This document shows, in pieces, positions 34,699 through 41,638 of a stretch of DNA of 41,638 nucleotides. The notes beneath the pieces are model-generated. The model had not been told where the DNA came from. It worked only from the letters and a program-made list of their open reading frames with translations, and did no database searches. The number at the start of each line of letters is the position of its first letter. The first letter of the stretch is position 1. The stretch comes from Fibrobacteria bacterium (GTDB lineage: Bacteria; Fibrobacterota; Fibrobacteria; UBA11236), in contig JAJNBB010000017.1 of assembly GCA_021155885.1 (NCBI GenBank), forward strand, positions 1 to 41,638, in the 5' to 3' direction. The position numbers were made by a program, and so were the translations under genes.

Positions 34699-35352
34699 AT
34701 GAAACCCCTCCTCGCCTTGCTGTGCCTGTTTCTCCTGGCGGGCTGCACCCGCAACACGGTCCGGTCCGACTACAAGCGCTCTGATTTCACCTGGGACGAC
34801 TTTCGCATCTCCCATTCGGTGCTGACGACTTCGGGCGATGTGCGCGTGCTGGCCTTCAAAAAATCCTTCGCGAGCCTTTTCCCCTCCCCCGATTCCGCCG
34901 CCGCGCTCCTCGAGCGGGCGATTCTCGATTCGATGCACCGCAAGCTCGCCATTTCCGTCCGTCCCGCGCCCGTCGGCTTCCCCCCGTTGCCGGCGGAAGG
35001 GGCGGACAGCCTGGATCCGGCCGCCGGGGCGCGCCTCGACACGGTATGGACCGCGTTGGGCGCCCGCTACCTGATCCATATCCGAAACATCACGGTCACG
35101 AATTCGACCCGGGAGAACCCGCGCGTGGTGCTTCCCGGAATCGGCGGGATGGAGCCCGCGGGCGGGGGCAGCAGCGAACGGTGCGTCGTGTTCCTGACGG
35201 TGGAAATCCGCCGGATGCCCGGGCTGCGGCTCGAATACGCCTTCACCGTGCAGGCCAACTCCGAGGCGGATCTCTCCACCGCCCGGGCCGCGCTCGGCAA
35301 GGCGCTGGACGGGGCCGCCCGGGCCACCGCCGCGCACCTGCGGGGCTACTGA
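34699..35352 (+). CDS. Lipoprotein, paralogue 1
   Basis: A 217-residue protein with a lipoprotein signal (LLALLCLFLLAGC, lipobox LAGC, Cys about 16). I do not know the family. It shares layout and short segments with the next gene: GARYLIHIRNITVT matches GAKYLVHVRGVNVT, and CVVFLTVEIR matches CMVVLNVEIW. Both are followed by an alanine-rich helix that ends the protein. It therefore looks like a tandem duplication. AGGAAT at 34690-34695 is the ribosome-binding site. The function is unknown; an envelope location is likely. Confidence 0.75.
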   Translation: MKPLLALLCLFLLAGCTRNTVRSDYKRSDFTWDDFRISHSVLTTSGDVRVLAFKKSFASLFPSPDSAAALLERAILDSMHRKLAISVRPAPVGFPPLPAEGADSLDPAAGARLDTVWTALGARYLIHIRNITVTNSTRENPRVVLPGIGGMEPAGGGSSERCVVFLTVEIRRMPGLRLEYAFTVQANSEADLSTARAALGKALDGAARATAAHLRGY

Positions 35353-35406
35353 TCCCGCGCAAGTAATTATATCGGGCTCGTTACCGCCAACTTTTCTAAA
35401 AATTCA

Positions 35407-35434
35407 TTGCGAAATTGTAACAGAACGTTATATT
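35407..35434 (+). promoter_or_regulatory. Candidate promoter before lipoprotein paralogue 2
   Basis: TTGCGA (35407-35412), a 16-bp spacer and TATATT (35429-35434). The surrounding 100-bp gap is AT-rich. The leader would be about 18 nt and includes AGGA. Confidence 0.5.
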
Positions 35435-35459
35435 GCCTCTACATCATACAGGATCCTTC

Positions 35460-36104
35460 ATGAATTTCACGCCCGACCTCCGTTCCCTCCGCGCCGCCGC
35501 TCTGATGGCCGCCCTCGCCTTCCTTTCGGGATGCGCGCCCTATGTCACCTCCATCACGGCCCGGGACGGTTTCTCCGTCACCGACGTATCCAAGGCCCGC
35601 TCGGTCGTGGTGACGACACCCCTCCCCGTCGTTTCCGCGTTCGAGGGCTCCTACGAGGCCGCGTACGGAACCGGGGACTCACTGTCCTTCGCCGTCTCGC
35701 ACGGCATCGCCACCGCGCTCGGGGACTCGGTCGCGCGGGTGATGGCTTCCACGCCCGAGAACGAAACCTTCCTGAACGCGCTGCAAACCGACGAGACCGC
35801 CCCCTACGCGCCGGCGCACGCGTTCCTGGCGGGGCTCGGGGCCAAGTACCTGGTGCATGTCCGCGGCGTCAACGTGACGCAGCGCTTTGTGTACAGCTAT
35901 AACGGAGGCAGCCAGACGATTTGCATGGTCGTGCTGAACGTGGAGATCTGGGACAGCGAAACCCGCACGAAGCAGATCGCCTTTACCACCACGGGAGAGT
36001 CGGGCGTGTTTCTGTTCGCGTTCCAGACCGCCCTCAAGAACGCCGTCGCCAGGGCGGGCGCCCTCACCGGCAAGTACATCGCGACCGGGCATCCTGGCCC
36101 GTGA
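35460..36104 (+). CDS. Lipoprotein, paralogue 2
   Basis: A 214-residue protein from ATG 35460; an upstream GTG at 35433 lies in the promoter. The signal is AALMAALAFLSGC with lipobox LSGC (Cys about 24). It is related to the preceding lipoprotein over the GAKYLVHVRGVNVT and CMVVLNVEIWDSETR segments and the C-terminal LKNAVARAG helix. The stop overlaps the next start in ATGA, so the two are translationally coupled. The function is unknown. Confidence 0.75.
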   Translation: MNFTPDLRSLRAAALMAALAFLSGCAPYVTSITARDGFSVTDVSKARSVVVTTPLPVVSAFEGSYEAAYGTGDSLSFAVSHGIATALGDSVARVMASTPENETFLNALQTDETAPYAPAHAFLAGLGAKYLVHVRGVNVTQRFVYSYNGGSQTICMVVLNVEIWDSETRTKQIAFTTTGESGVFLFAFQTALKNAVARAGALTGKYIATGHPGP

Positions 36105-36868
36105 TGCCGCGCCCGGCCTATTGCCTGAAGATCTGCCTGGCCTTGCTGGCGCTGGCGGGAGCCGCCGCGGCCCAGACTTCGCCCGGGAATCCGGATGTTT
36201 GCGACGGCCAAGGGCGCTCCGGCGAGGCGAAAAACTTCGTGGTTCACCTGAAGGGCGGCTCGACCGTGTCGGGGCGCTCCTGGCTGTGCCGGGATCCCTT
36301 GGGAAACAGCACCGCCATGCGCCTCAAGATCGACGGACGCACGATTTACCCCTTTCACACCGACTCCATCTTCGAGGAGGGGATCAAGGGCATCCCCGCG
36401 CCCGGCTCGGCGGCCTGGGCCTTTCCCGTCGCCGAGGGAAGGATTCGCGTTTTCGCGGCGCGCCCGGGCCGTGATCTCGAGCAGGCGACCGCCCTCTCCA
36501 AGGACTCCGAGCCGCTGGTCCGCTATAACTTGATGGCGCTCGAACAGCGCGTGCGGGACAACCCCCGGGCCATGCGCCTCGTCCAGAATCGGCGCCGGGT
36601 CGGATTGCATTCCGGCGCGATGGCTGCGGGCGGCGCCGTGCTGGCCTTCATCGGACTCGTCACCAGCGTCGAAGAGGTCCCGGACGAAAACTCGGTGAGC
36701 GGAACGAGGCCGGAGTTTCACCCCAACCCGCTTTTCTTCACAGGCATCGGGGTCATGATAGGATCATGGTTCGTGCCCTACCTCGTGACCCAGGATAATC
36801 CGCGGCAGGCCCTGCGGCTTTACAATGCCGCCGCCGCGGATTCCGCCGCCCCGGCGGGAACGCGTTAA
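36104..36868 (+). CDS. Exported membrane protein of unknown function
   Basis: A 254-residue protein starting at ATG 36104 in an ATGA overlap with the lipoprotein gene. It has a signal peptide (CLALLALAGAAAAQ), then a cysteine-containing polar domain (NFVVHLKGGSTVSGRSWLC) of beta type. Two hydrophobic segments follow near the C-terminus (GGAVLAFIGLVTSV and FFTGIGVMIGSWFVPYLV). I do not recognise a family. Its position suggests it works with the two lipoproteins at the envelope. The stop overlaps that of the converging aminotransferase gene in TTAA (36865-36868). Confidence 0.7.
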   Translation: MPRPAYCLKICLALLALAGAAAAQTSPGNPDVCDGQGRSGEAKNFVVHLKGGSTVSGRSWLCRDPLGNSTAMRLKIDGRTIYPFHTDSIFEEGIKGIPAPGSAAWAFPVAEGRIRVFAARPGRDLEQATALSKDSEPLVRYNLMALEQRVRDNPRAMRLVQNRRRVGLHSGAMAAGGAVLAFIGLVTSVEEVPDENSVSGTRPEFHPNPLFFTGIGVMIGSWFVPYLVTQDNPRQALRLYNAAAADSAAPAGTR

Positions 36869-38076
36869 CGAAAGGCCTTCAGCCGCTCCACCGCCGCGCG
36901 CAGGGTCTCTTCCTTCTTGCAAAAACAAAAGCGCAGCAAGTCGTCGCGCCTTTGGGTGAGGGCTTTTGACCCGGAACGGTAGAACGAGGATCCCGGTACC
37001 GCCGCGACGCCGGCGGCCGTGACCAGTTCCCGCGCCAGCTCGACATCATTGCGCGGCCCGCCCTTCTTCTTCAGGAACGCGCCGGCCTCGGCCATGATGT
37101 AGTAGGCGCCCGCCGGCTGGAAGGGGTTGTACCCCGCTTCCCGCAATCCCGCCATCAGGTACTCGCGCCGCTCGCGGTACTCCCCCGCCATCGCGCGGTA
37201 ATATTCCGCGGGCATGCCCAGCGCGCCCTCGACAGCCGCCTGCAGCGGGGTCGCCGCGCACACGGTGAGGAAATCGTGCACCTTGCGCAGCGAGGCGGTC
37301 AGCGGGGCCGCCGCGATGGCCCATCCCACGCGCCACCCCGTGACCCCGTAGGTCTTGGAGGCGCTGCCTATCGTGACCGTGCGGTCCTGCAGGCCCGGAA
37401 TCGAGGCCGGGCTCACGTGGCGCGCGCCGTCGTACAGAATGTGCTCGTAGATCTCATCCGAAAAAACCAGCACGTTCCACTTATGGCAAAGCTTCGCGAT
37501 CGCCTCCAGCTCGGCGCGCGAAAAAACCTTGCCCGTCGGGTTATGCGGCGTCGTCAGCACGATGGCGGCGGTCTTCGGCCCGAATGCGCGCCGCAGCTCC
37601 TTCTCGTCGAACGTCCAGTCGCCGGTTTTCAAATCCGGCCGCAAGGTGACGTAGACCGGTTTCGCCCCCGAGAGATAACTGTCGGGATGGTAGTTCTCGT
37701 AGAACGGCTGGAACAGAATCACCTCGCGGCCCGGGTCGACCAGCCCCAGGAAGGCGCACATCATGGCCTCGGTCGAGCCGCAGGTGACGGTCACTTCCGT
37801 CTCGGGGTCGGCCGCGATGCCGTTGTAGGCCCGCGCCTTGCGCGCCACGGCCTCCCGCAGCCCCCGCGAACCCCAGGTGATCGAATACTGGTTGTGATCT
37901 TCGGTCACGGCCCGGTTCGCCAGCTCCTTGAGGGCGGGCGGACAGGGGAAGTCGGGAAACCCCTGCGCCAGGTTGACGGCCCCGTGAACCTGGGCCAGGC
38001 GCGTCTGCTCGCGGATCACGGATTCGGTGAAACGGTGCAGCCGCCGCGACGCGGAGGAGGCGAGGGGCCGGGTCAC
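36865..38076 (-). CDS. Class I/II PLP aminotransferase (KAT/YbdL-like)
   Basis: A 403-residue fold-type I aminotransferase. The start is GTG 38076, overlapping the Nudix stop in GTGA; a longer frame to 38319 is only the antisense of the Nudix gene. Segments are NLAQGFPDFPCP, NQYSITWGSRGLREAVA, VTCGSTEAMMCA, TPHNPTGKVF, FSDEIYEH and the PLP lysine in SASKTYGVTGWRVGW. This pattern is that of kynurenine/glutamine or methionine transaminases. It may serve methionine salvage or aromatic amino acid metabolism; the substrate is not decided by sequence alone. It is the last gene of the hemF-Nudix-aminotransferase unit. Confidence 0.88.
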   Translation of the reverse strand: MTRPLASSASRRLHRFTESVIREQTRLAQVHGAVNLAQGFPDFPCPPALKELANRAVTEDHNQYSITWGSRGLREAVARKARAYNGIAADPETEVTVTCGSTEAMMCAFLGLVDPGREVILFQPFYENYHPDSYLSGAKPVYVTLRPDLKTGDWTFDEKELRRAFGPKTAAIVLTTPHNPTGKVFSRAELEAIAKLCHKWNVLVFSDEIYEHILYDGARHVSPASIPGLQDRTVTIGSASKTYGVTGWRVGWAIAAAPLTASLRKVHDFLTVCAATPLQAAVEGALGMPAEYYRAMAGEYRERREYLMAGLREAGYNPFQPAGAYYIMAEAGAFLKKKGGPRNDVELARELVTAAGVAAVPGSSFYRSGSKALTQRRDDLLRFCFCKKEETLRAAVERLKAFR

Positions 38077-38744
38077 GCCAGGTCTCCGAAGCGGCGGCGG
38101 TGCAGGAACAATCCGAGCAGGGGCTGCAGGCTGGTGATCCCGGCGGAAGCCGCCGCGAAGGTCTTCAGGGTCGTCGTGATGTGCTCGCCCTCGTCCGCAT
38201 GCCCGGCCGCTCCGCCTTCCAGCGCGCGATAGGCGGCGGCGTCCAGTTCCAGGTCGACGGCATAAAAATGAAGGCTCTCGTCCGACAAGCCGGGCGAACT
38301 GTAAAGCTCCTTGTCCCATAGCGGGACCAAGGAGGCCGGGTCCGCGCGCAGCCCGGTTTCCTCCGCGAGCTCCCGCAATGCCGTGCCGGCGGGGTCGTCG
38401 TCCCCGTCCACCATGCCGGCGGGGAACTCCAGGCTCAGGTCGCCGCTGCCCACGCGCCGCTGGAGGATCATCAGGAACTTCTTCTCGCCCGTTTCGCGGT
38501 TCCGGACCACCGGCACCACCACGCAGGCCGCGCCGCGCAGCAGCACGTAGGGCAACAGGGGCTTGCCTTCGGGATCGCGGCCCTCGGCGTTCAGCAAGGC
38601 GAACAGCATGCCTTCGCCGTGGCGCCGGTTCAGGATGTCGAGCGGTTCGAGGGAATCCAGCTTCCAGCCTTGGGCGCCCAGGCGGTTTTCCCAGGCGCGC
38701 ACCATCGGCGCGGCGCGCCAGCCGGGCGGGACCTCCGGGCTCAC
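38073..38744 (-). CDS. Nudix hydrolase
   Basis: A 223-residue protein beginning at GTG 38744, which overlaps the hemF stop in GTGA; ATG 38705 is an alternative. The Nudix box is G-MVDGD-D-DPAGTAL-RELAEETGL, canonical except that the first Glu is Asp. It is preceded by VVPVVRNRETGEKKFLMILQRR and followed by LYSSPGLSDESLHFYAVDL, the latter like ADP-sugar pyrophosphatases. It probably hydrolyses a nucleoside diphosphate derivative. Overlaps at both ends indicate co-translation with hemF and the aminotransferase. Confidence 0.82.
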   Translation of the reverse strand: MSPEVPPGWRAAPMVRAWENRLGAQGWKLDSLEPLDILNRRHGEGMLFALLNAEGRDPEGKPLLPYVLLRGAACVVVPVVRNRETGEKKFLMILQRRVGSGDLSLEFPAGMVDGDDDPAGTALRELAEETGLRADPASLVPLWDKELYSSPGLSDESLHFYAVDLELDAAAYRALEGGAAGHADEGEHITTTLKTFAAASAGITSLQPLLGLFLHRRRFGDLA

Positions 38745-39625
38745 GAGGCCCAGTCCCTCGGCTTCAGGAAATATTCCGTCAGCCGCTCCTCGGCGCTGCC
38801 CGGTTCGGGGACGTAGCCGTAGATCCAGGTGCACAGCGGGGGCATCGACATCAGGATGGATTCCGTGCGGCCGTCGGACTGGAGGCCGAAAAGCGTGCCG
38901 CGATCCCAGACTAGGTTGAACTCCGCGTAGCGCGAGCGGCGGTGCAGCTGGAAGGCCCGCTGCGCCGGGGTGAAGGGAAGGTCCTTGCGCGCGGCGAAGG
39001 GCCGGTAGAGGTCGGGGAACAGCCGGCCCAGCGCCTCGACGAAGGCCAGCTCATCCTCTTTCGGGCCGCGCAAATGGTCGAAGAAAAGCCCGCCCACCCC
39101 GCGCGCTTCCCTGCGGTGCGGCAAATAGAAATAGGCGTCGCATGCCTGCTTGTAGGCCGCATAGTCGCGGTGCATGGTCTCGCAAAACCCGCGCAGCGCG
39201 CGGTGAAACCCGCGCACGCCGGCTTCCTCGGGGTAGAAGGGCGTCAGGTCCACGCCGCCCCCGAACCAATGCACGTCGCCCGCCTCGAAGTAGCGGATGT
39301 TCAAATGCACCGTGGGGGCATGGGGGTTATGGGGATGCAGCACCAGGCTGACCCCCGTCGCGAAAAAGGGCGTGCCGTCGGGAATGCGAAAGGCGGTGGC
39401 CGCGGAAGCGGGCAACGAGGTCCCGGTCAACGCGGAGAAATTCACCCCGCCCTTTTCCAGCAGGTTGCCGCCCTCGTAGACGCGCGTGCGCCCGCCGCCG
39501 TCCCCTTTCTCATAGGTCCACGCGTCCTCGCGGAAGCGCGTCCCGTTCTCGGCGTCCAAAAAAGCGCAGATGTGGTCCTGAACCGCGCGGAACCGCTGCG
39601 CGACTTCATCGCGAAAGGATTGCAT
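38741..39625 (-). CDS. hemF: Oxygen-dependent coproporphyrinogen III oxidase
   Basis: A 294-residue enzyme that makes protoporphyrinogen IX using O2. It has WTYEKGDGGGRTRVYEGG, the VSLVLHPHNPHAPTVHLNIRYFE segment with conserved histidines, WFGGGVDLTPFYP, GVGGLFFDHL and RYAEFNLVWDRGTLFGLQ. The start is ATG 39625 (MQSFRDEV). A further in-frame start at 39685 would only translate the GTTGTTG repeat. A TACTTT box lies 6 nt upstream, directly against heptamer array D. Its presence shows a capacity for aerobic haem synthesis. Confidence 0.96.
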   Translation of the reverse strand: MQSFRDEVAQRFRAVQDHICAFLDAENGTRFREDAWTYEKGDGGGRTRVYEGGNLLEKGGVNFSALTGTSLPASAATAFRIPDGTPFFATGVSLVLHPHNPHAPTVHLNIRYFEAGDVHWFGGGVDLTPFYPEEAGVRGFHRALRGFCETMHRDYAAYKQACDAYFYLPHRREARGVGGLFFDHLRGPKEDELAFVEALGRLFPDLYRPFAARKDLPFTPAQRAFQLHRRSRYAEFNLVWDRGTLFGLQSDGRTESILMSMPPLCTWIYGYVPEPGSAEERLTEYFLKPRDWAS

Positions 39626-39631
39626 GTTTGA

Positions 39632-39637
39632 AAAGTA
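39632..39637 (-). promoter_or_regulatory. -10-like box, probable leaderless start of hemF
   Basis: TACTTT on the minus strand, 6-nt gap to ATG 39625. The next base (39638) starts heptamer array D. Confidence 0.4.
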
Positions 39638-39744
39638 GTTGTTGGTTGTCGGTTGTTTGTTGTTAGAGAAAAGCCTCCATACCAACTATTTAGCGGAACG
39701 GCCGCTTTCCTGTGATTTTCAACCAACAACTAACAACCAACAAC
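39638..39744. repeat. Inverted heptamer array D (GTTGTTR, 4+3.5)
   Basis: Left arm: GTTGTTG, GTTGTCG, GTTGTTT, GTTGTTA at 39638-39665. Right arm: reverse complements of GTTGTTG, GTTGTTA, GTTGTTG plus a partial fourth unit, at 39720-39744. The spacer is about 51-54 nt. It fills the divergent hemF-lgt gap. Confidence 0.85.
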
Positions 39745-39768
39745 GGCGGAGAATGGCCCTCAAAGAAG

Positions 39769-39774
39769 TATTTT
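39769..39774 (+). promoter_or_regulatory. -10-like box, probable leaderless start of lgt
   Basis: TATTTT with a 7-nt gap (AACCCCC) to ATG 39782; no Shine-Dalgarno. Confidence 0.42.
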
Positions 39775-39781
39775 AACCCCC

Positions 39782-40657
39782 ATGGACACCCTCACCTTTT
39801 GGCAAAGCCTTCCGTCGCACATGGACCCGGTGATTTTCCGGATCGGGTCCTTCCAGCTTCAGTGGTACGGCCTCATGTACCTGGTGGCCTTCGCCGTCAC
39901 CTACCTGCTGGCCAAGCGGCGCACGCGCGAGGAACCTAAACGCTTTCCCTACGACCCCGAATTCCTCAAGAACCTGATGACCTGGGCCTTTTTCGGCGTG
40001 CTGCTGGGCGGCCGCCTCGGCTATGTGTTCTTCTACAACTTCGAGTACTACCTCGCCCATCCCCTCGAGATCATCCTGCCGTTTCGCAGCGGCCCGAACG
40101 GCCTGCAGTTCACCGGCATCTCCGGCATGTCGTACCACGGCGGCCTGATCGGCTGCTTCGCCGCCTGCGCGCTCTACTGCCGCAAGCCGCGCAATGGTCA
40201 AAAACCGGCCGACCTCTGGAACCTGTGCGACCTGTATTTTCCAGCCATCCCGCTGGGGTATACCTTCGGCCGGATCGCCAACTTCATCAACGGCGAATTG
40301 TGGGGGCGCGTCACGGACTCCCCCATCGGCATGGTCTTCCCGGCCGCGCCGGGGACGCTCCCGCGCCATCCTTCGCAGCTCTACGAAGCGTTTTTCGAGG
40401 GAATCGTACTGTTCCTGATCCTGTGGTCGCTGCGCAAGCGGAAGTTTCCCACGGGGTCCTTCGCGGGCCTCTACCTTATCGGGTACGGCTTCTTCCGCTT
40501 CTTCATCGAGTACTTCCGCGAGCCCGACGCGCAACTGGGCCTCTATTGGTTCGGGCTTTTCTCGCAGGGCCAGGCGCTGTGCGCGGCCATGATCCTCGCC
40601 GGCATCGCGCTGATCGCCTGGAGAAGCCGCAAGGCCGGCGCGCGCGCGGCTCTGTAG
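39782..40657 (+). CDS. lgt: Prolipoprotein diacylglyceryl transferase
   Basis: A 291-residue inner-membrane enzyme with about seven membrane helices that attaches diacylglycerol to the lipobox cysteine of lipoproteins. Family segments are LQWYGLMYLVAF, GGRLGYVFFYN, GMSYHGGLIG, the signature GRIANFINGELWGR, and HPSQLYEAFFEG. It ends with TAG 40655-40657 inside a GTAGGG palindrome. It would process the two lipoproteins encoded at 34699-36104. Confidence 0.97.
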   Translation: MDTLTFWQSLPSHMDPVIFRIGSFQLQWYGLMYLVAFAVTYLLAKRRTREEPKRFPYDPEFLKNLMTWAFFGVLLGGRLGYVFFYNFEYYLAHPLEIILPFRSGPNGLQFTGISGMSYHGGLIGCFAACALYCRKPRNGQKPADLWNLCDLYFPAIPLGYTFGRIANFINGELWGRVTDSPIGMVFPAAPGTLPRHPSQLYEAFFEGIVLFLILWSLRKRKFPTGSFAGLYLIGYGFFRFFIEYFREPDAQLGLYWFGLFSQGQALCAAMILAGIALIAWRSRKAGARAAL

Positions 40658-40676
40658 GGACGGGACCCCGCCCTAC
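40654..40676. repeat. GTAGGG...CCCTAC palindrome, copy 3
   Basis: GTAGGG (40654-40659) pairs with CCCTAC (40671-40676). An inner CGGG/CCCG block also pairs, with a bulged A at 40660. The left arm holds the lgt TAG stop. The right arm holds the TAG stop of the converging DUF486 gene (40673-40675). Confidence 0.85.
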
Positions 40677-40999
40677 TTCTTGAAGGCGAAGAACACCGCT
40701 CCCACCAGGAGCAAAAAGCTTACGCCGTGGTTCCAGCGGAAGCTTTCCTTGAAGTACCACGCCGAGAAGCAGACGAACACCGTCAGCGTGATGACTTCCT
40801 GCAGCATCTTGAGCTGCACCACCGAGAATTGCGCCGATCCCAGCCGGTTGGCGGGAACCTGCAGGCAGTATTCGAAAAAGGCGATGCCCCAGCTCGCGAA
40901 AATCACGATCCAGAGCGGCGAGCTTTTGAACTTCAGGTGGCCGTACCACGCGAAGGTCATGAAGATGTTCGAAAGAACGAGGAGGAGGATGGCTTTCAT
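40673..40999 (-). CDS. DUF486 family membrane protein
   Basis: A 108-residue integral membrane protein with four hydrophobic helices and the DUF486 pattern SNIFMTFAWYGHLKFK, SWGIAFFEYCLQVPANRLG, QLKMLQEVITLTVF and a C-terminal VGAVFFAFKK. The family resembles small drug/metabolite-type transporters, but no substrate is established. It lies 15 nt downstream of the ftsB-like gene and may be co-transcribed with it. Confidence 0.88.
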   Translation of the reverse strand: MKAILLLVLSNIFMTFAWYGHLKFKSSPLWIVIFASWGIAFFEYCLQVPANRLGSAQFSVVQLKMLQEVITLTVFVCFSAWYFKESFRWNHGVSFLLLVGAVFFAFKK

Positions 41000-41014
41000 G
41001 GGATCCGGGCCGTC

Positions 41015-41359
41015 CTAGGGGTTCTGTTTCGTCCCCGCCCCCGCGGGGGCGGGCTCCGCCGGGGCGACGAAGCGGTACACCCGTTCGCCCGGACGGGCCA
41101 TGCCCAGCTCCTTGCGCGCGAGCTTCTCGAGATAGGTCGTGTCGGTCAACAGGCGCTCCTTCTCCCGCAGCAACTCCCGCTTGCGTGCCTCCAGGCTGTC
41201 GACCTGGACCCGGATGTCGTTTTTCTGCGACCGCAGTTCGGCCAGCTTGAGCAGGCCTCGCGGGCCCGCCAGGACCTGGTAAAGAATGAACAACGCCACG
41301 GCGATCAACCCCCAGCGGATCCAGGGGCGGCGCTTGCGCGGTGCGGCTGCGGGGGACAT
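41015..41359 (-). CDS. ftsB: FtsB/DivIC-type septum formation protein
   Basis: A 114-residue protein with a short basic N-terminus, one membrane helix (WGLIAVALFILYQVLAG, about 16-32), a coiled coil (about 38-80, LRSQKNDIRVQVDSLEARKREL), and the conserved end segment LEKLARKELGMARPGERVYRF. This is the layout of FtsB/DivIC, a bitopic divisome component that binds FtsL. A TACCTT box lies 7 nt upstream of the ATG and overlaps the first unit of heptamer array E. Confidence 0.85.
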   Translation of the reverse strand: MSPAAAPRKRRPWIRWGLIAVALFILYQVLAGPRGLLKLAELRSQKNDIRVQVDSLEARKRELLREKERLLTDTTYLEKLARKELGMARPGERVYRFVAPAEPAPAGAGTKQNP

Positions 41360-41366
41360 GGGGGGA

Positions 41367-41372
41367 AAGGTA
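41367..41372 (-). promoter_or_regulatory. -10-like box, probable leaderless start of the ftsB-like gene
   Basis: TACCTT on the minus strand, 7-nt gap to ATG 41359. Four of its bases belong to the first GGTAACA unit of array E. Confidence 0.4.
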
Positions 41373-41443
41373 ACAGGTAACAGGTAACAGGTGACAGGAG
41401 CTGTAAGCTTCCAGGTGTTCCCTGTAACCTGTTACCTGTTCCC
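41369..41443. repeat. Inverted heptamer array E (GGTAACA, 4+4)
   Basis: Left arm: GGTAACA x3 and GGTGACA at 41369-41396. Right arm: reverse complements of GGGAACA, GGTAACA, GGTTACA and GGGAACA at 41416-41443. The spacer is 19 nt. The right arm encodes the last codons and the TAA stop of the preceding dprA gene. Confidence 0.9.
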
Positions 41444-41638
41444 TACAAGCCTATATGCCGGTCCCGGCAATCTCTCCACCTGCCCTTTCATCTCGAGCAC
41501 CAGCAGGGATTCCAGCAACGCCGCCCCGGCGCGCTCCGGGGGCCACAGGTTTCCGGCGACGGCGCGCGCGGCCAGCGCGTCGAGGCCGCACGCCTCGTCG
41601 CCGGACCACAGCCGCAGCACGGGATCGGCGGGCGGGAC
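41432..41638 (-). CDS. dprA: DprA C-terminal winged-helix part (5' end outside window)
   Basis: The minus-strand frame is open to the window edge, so only the last 68 residues are present. The segment VLRLWSGDEACGLDALAARA...AALLESLLVLEMKGQVERLPGPAYRL matches the C-terminal winged-helix domain of DprA/Smf, which protects incoming single-stranded DNA and loads RecA in natural transformation. The Rossmann-type core would lie beyond the window. The last four codons (VGNR) and the stop come from the GGTAACA repeat array. Confidence 0.7.
   Translation of the reverse strand, partial: VPPADPVLRLWSGDEACGLDALAARAVAGNLWPPERAGAALLESLLVLEMKGQVERLPGPAYRLVGNR

Noticed and set aside
39626-39685. N-terminal extensions of hemF (to 39685) and rsmB (to 23017)
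   Set aside because: The added residues are translated heptamer repeats. Internal ATGs match the family starts and have -10-like boxes at leaderless spacing.

Overview
The window looks like a piece of chromosome from a G+C-rich, Gram-negative bacterium. Supporting signs are an LpxK-like lipid A kinase, Lgt plus two lipoproteins, several signal peptides, and an FtsB-like divisome protein. Two secreted proteins end in C-terminal modules of the FlgD-like or type IX-sorting kind. Many start codons have a TAnnTT hexamer 6-9 nt upstream, which recalls the Bacteroidetes -7 element TAnnTTTG. These point to the FCB superphylum. Fibrobacterota is my best guess, with low confidence. No rRNA, phage gene, transposase or CRISPR array was seen.

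Layout. 1-4493: pentose catabolism, with 3'-partial ribulokinase araB, araD and an MFS sugar transporter, facing a TIM-barrel sugar isomerase-like gene. 4630-5229: a DUF5329 periplasmic protein and tRNA-Val(CAC). 5370-9096: a three-gene phosphorelay (membrane PAS histidine kinase, single-domain receiver, receiver-kinase hybrid). 9073-15113: a minus-strand housekeeping run read in the order proA, hisI, tilS, ftsH, folP. 15235-18747: a secreted beta-propeller-like repeat protein and a GAF histidine kinase, separated by an AT-rich gap. 18758-23964: proB, a possible outer-membrane protein, rsmB and lpxK. 23977-27291: a secreted propeller protein with an FlgD-like C-terminus and a glycosyltransferase. 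27399-32485: thiS, valS, a metallo-beta-lactamase-fold hydrolase, an orphan TssM/IcmF C-terminal-like protein and a 60-residue protein. 32574-38076: priA, an envelope operon with two paralogous lipoproteins, and an aminotransferase. 38073-41638: Nudix hydrolase, hemF, lgt, DUF486, an ftsB-like gene and the 3' end of dprA.

The genes are mostly ordinary. The unusual signal is in the short intergenic DNA. (1) Four intergenic sites hold inverted arrays of heptanucleotides: four 7-nt units, a spacer, then about four units in reverse complement. Each site has its own heptamer (GTTGGGR, TGATGAA, GTTGTTR, GGTAACA). A one-armed fifth copy lies before rsmB. These resemble the heptanucleotide STRR repeats of filamentous cyanobacteria. 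At three sites the array directly abuts or overlaps the -10-like box of the adjacent gene. (2) A palindrome of the form GTAGGG...CCCTAC occurs at three convergent gene ends and supplies TAG stop codons, in one case for both genes. (3) About a dozen genes carry a TANNNT hexamer placed so that the transcript would start at or within a few bases of the start codon, so leaderless transcription may be common here.
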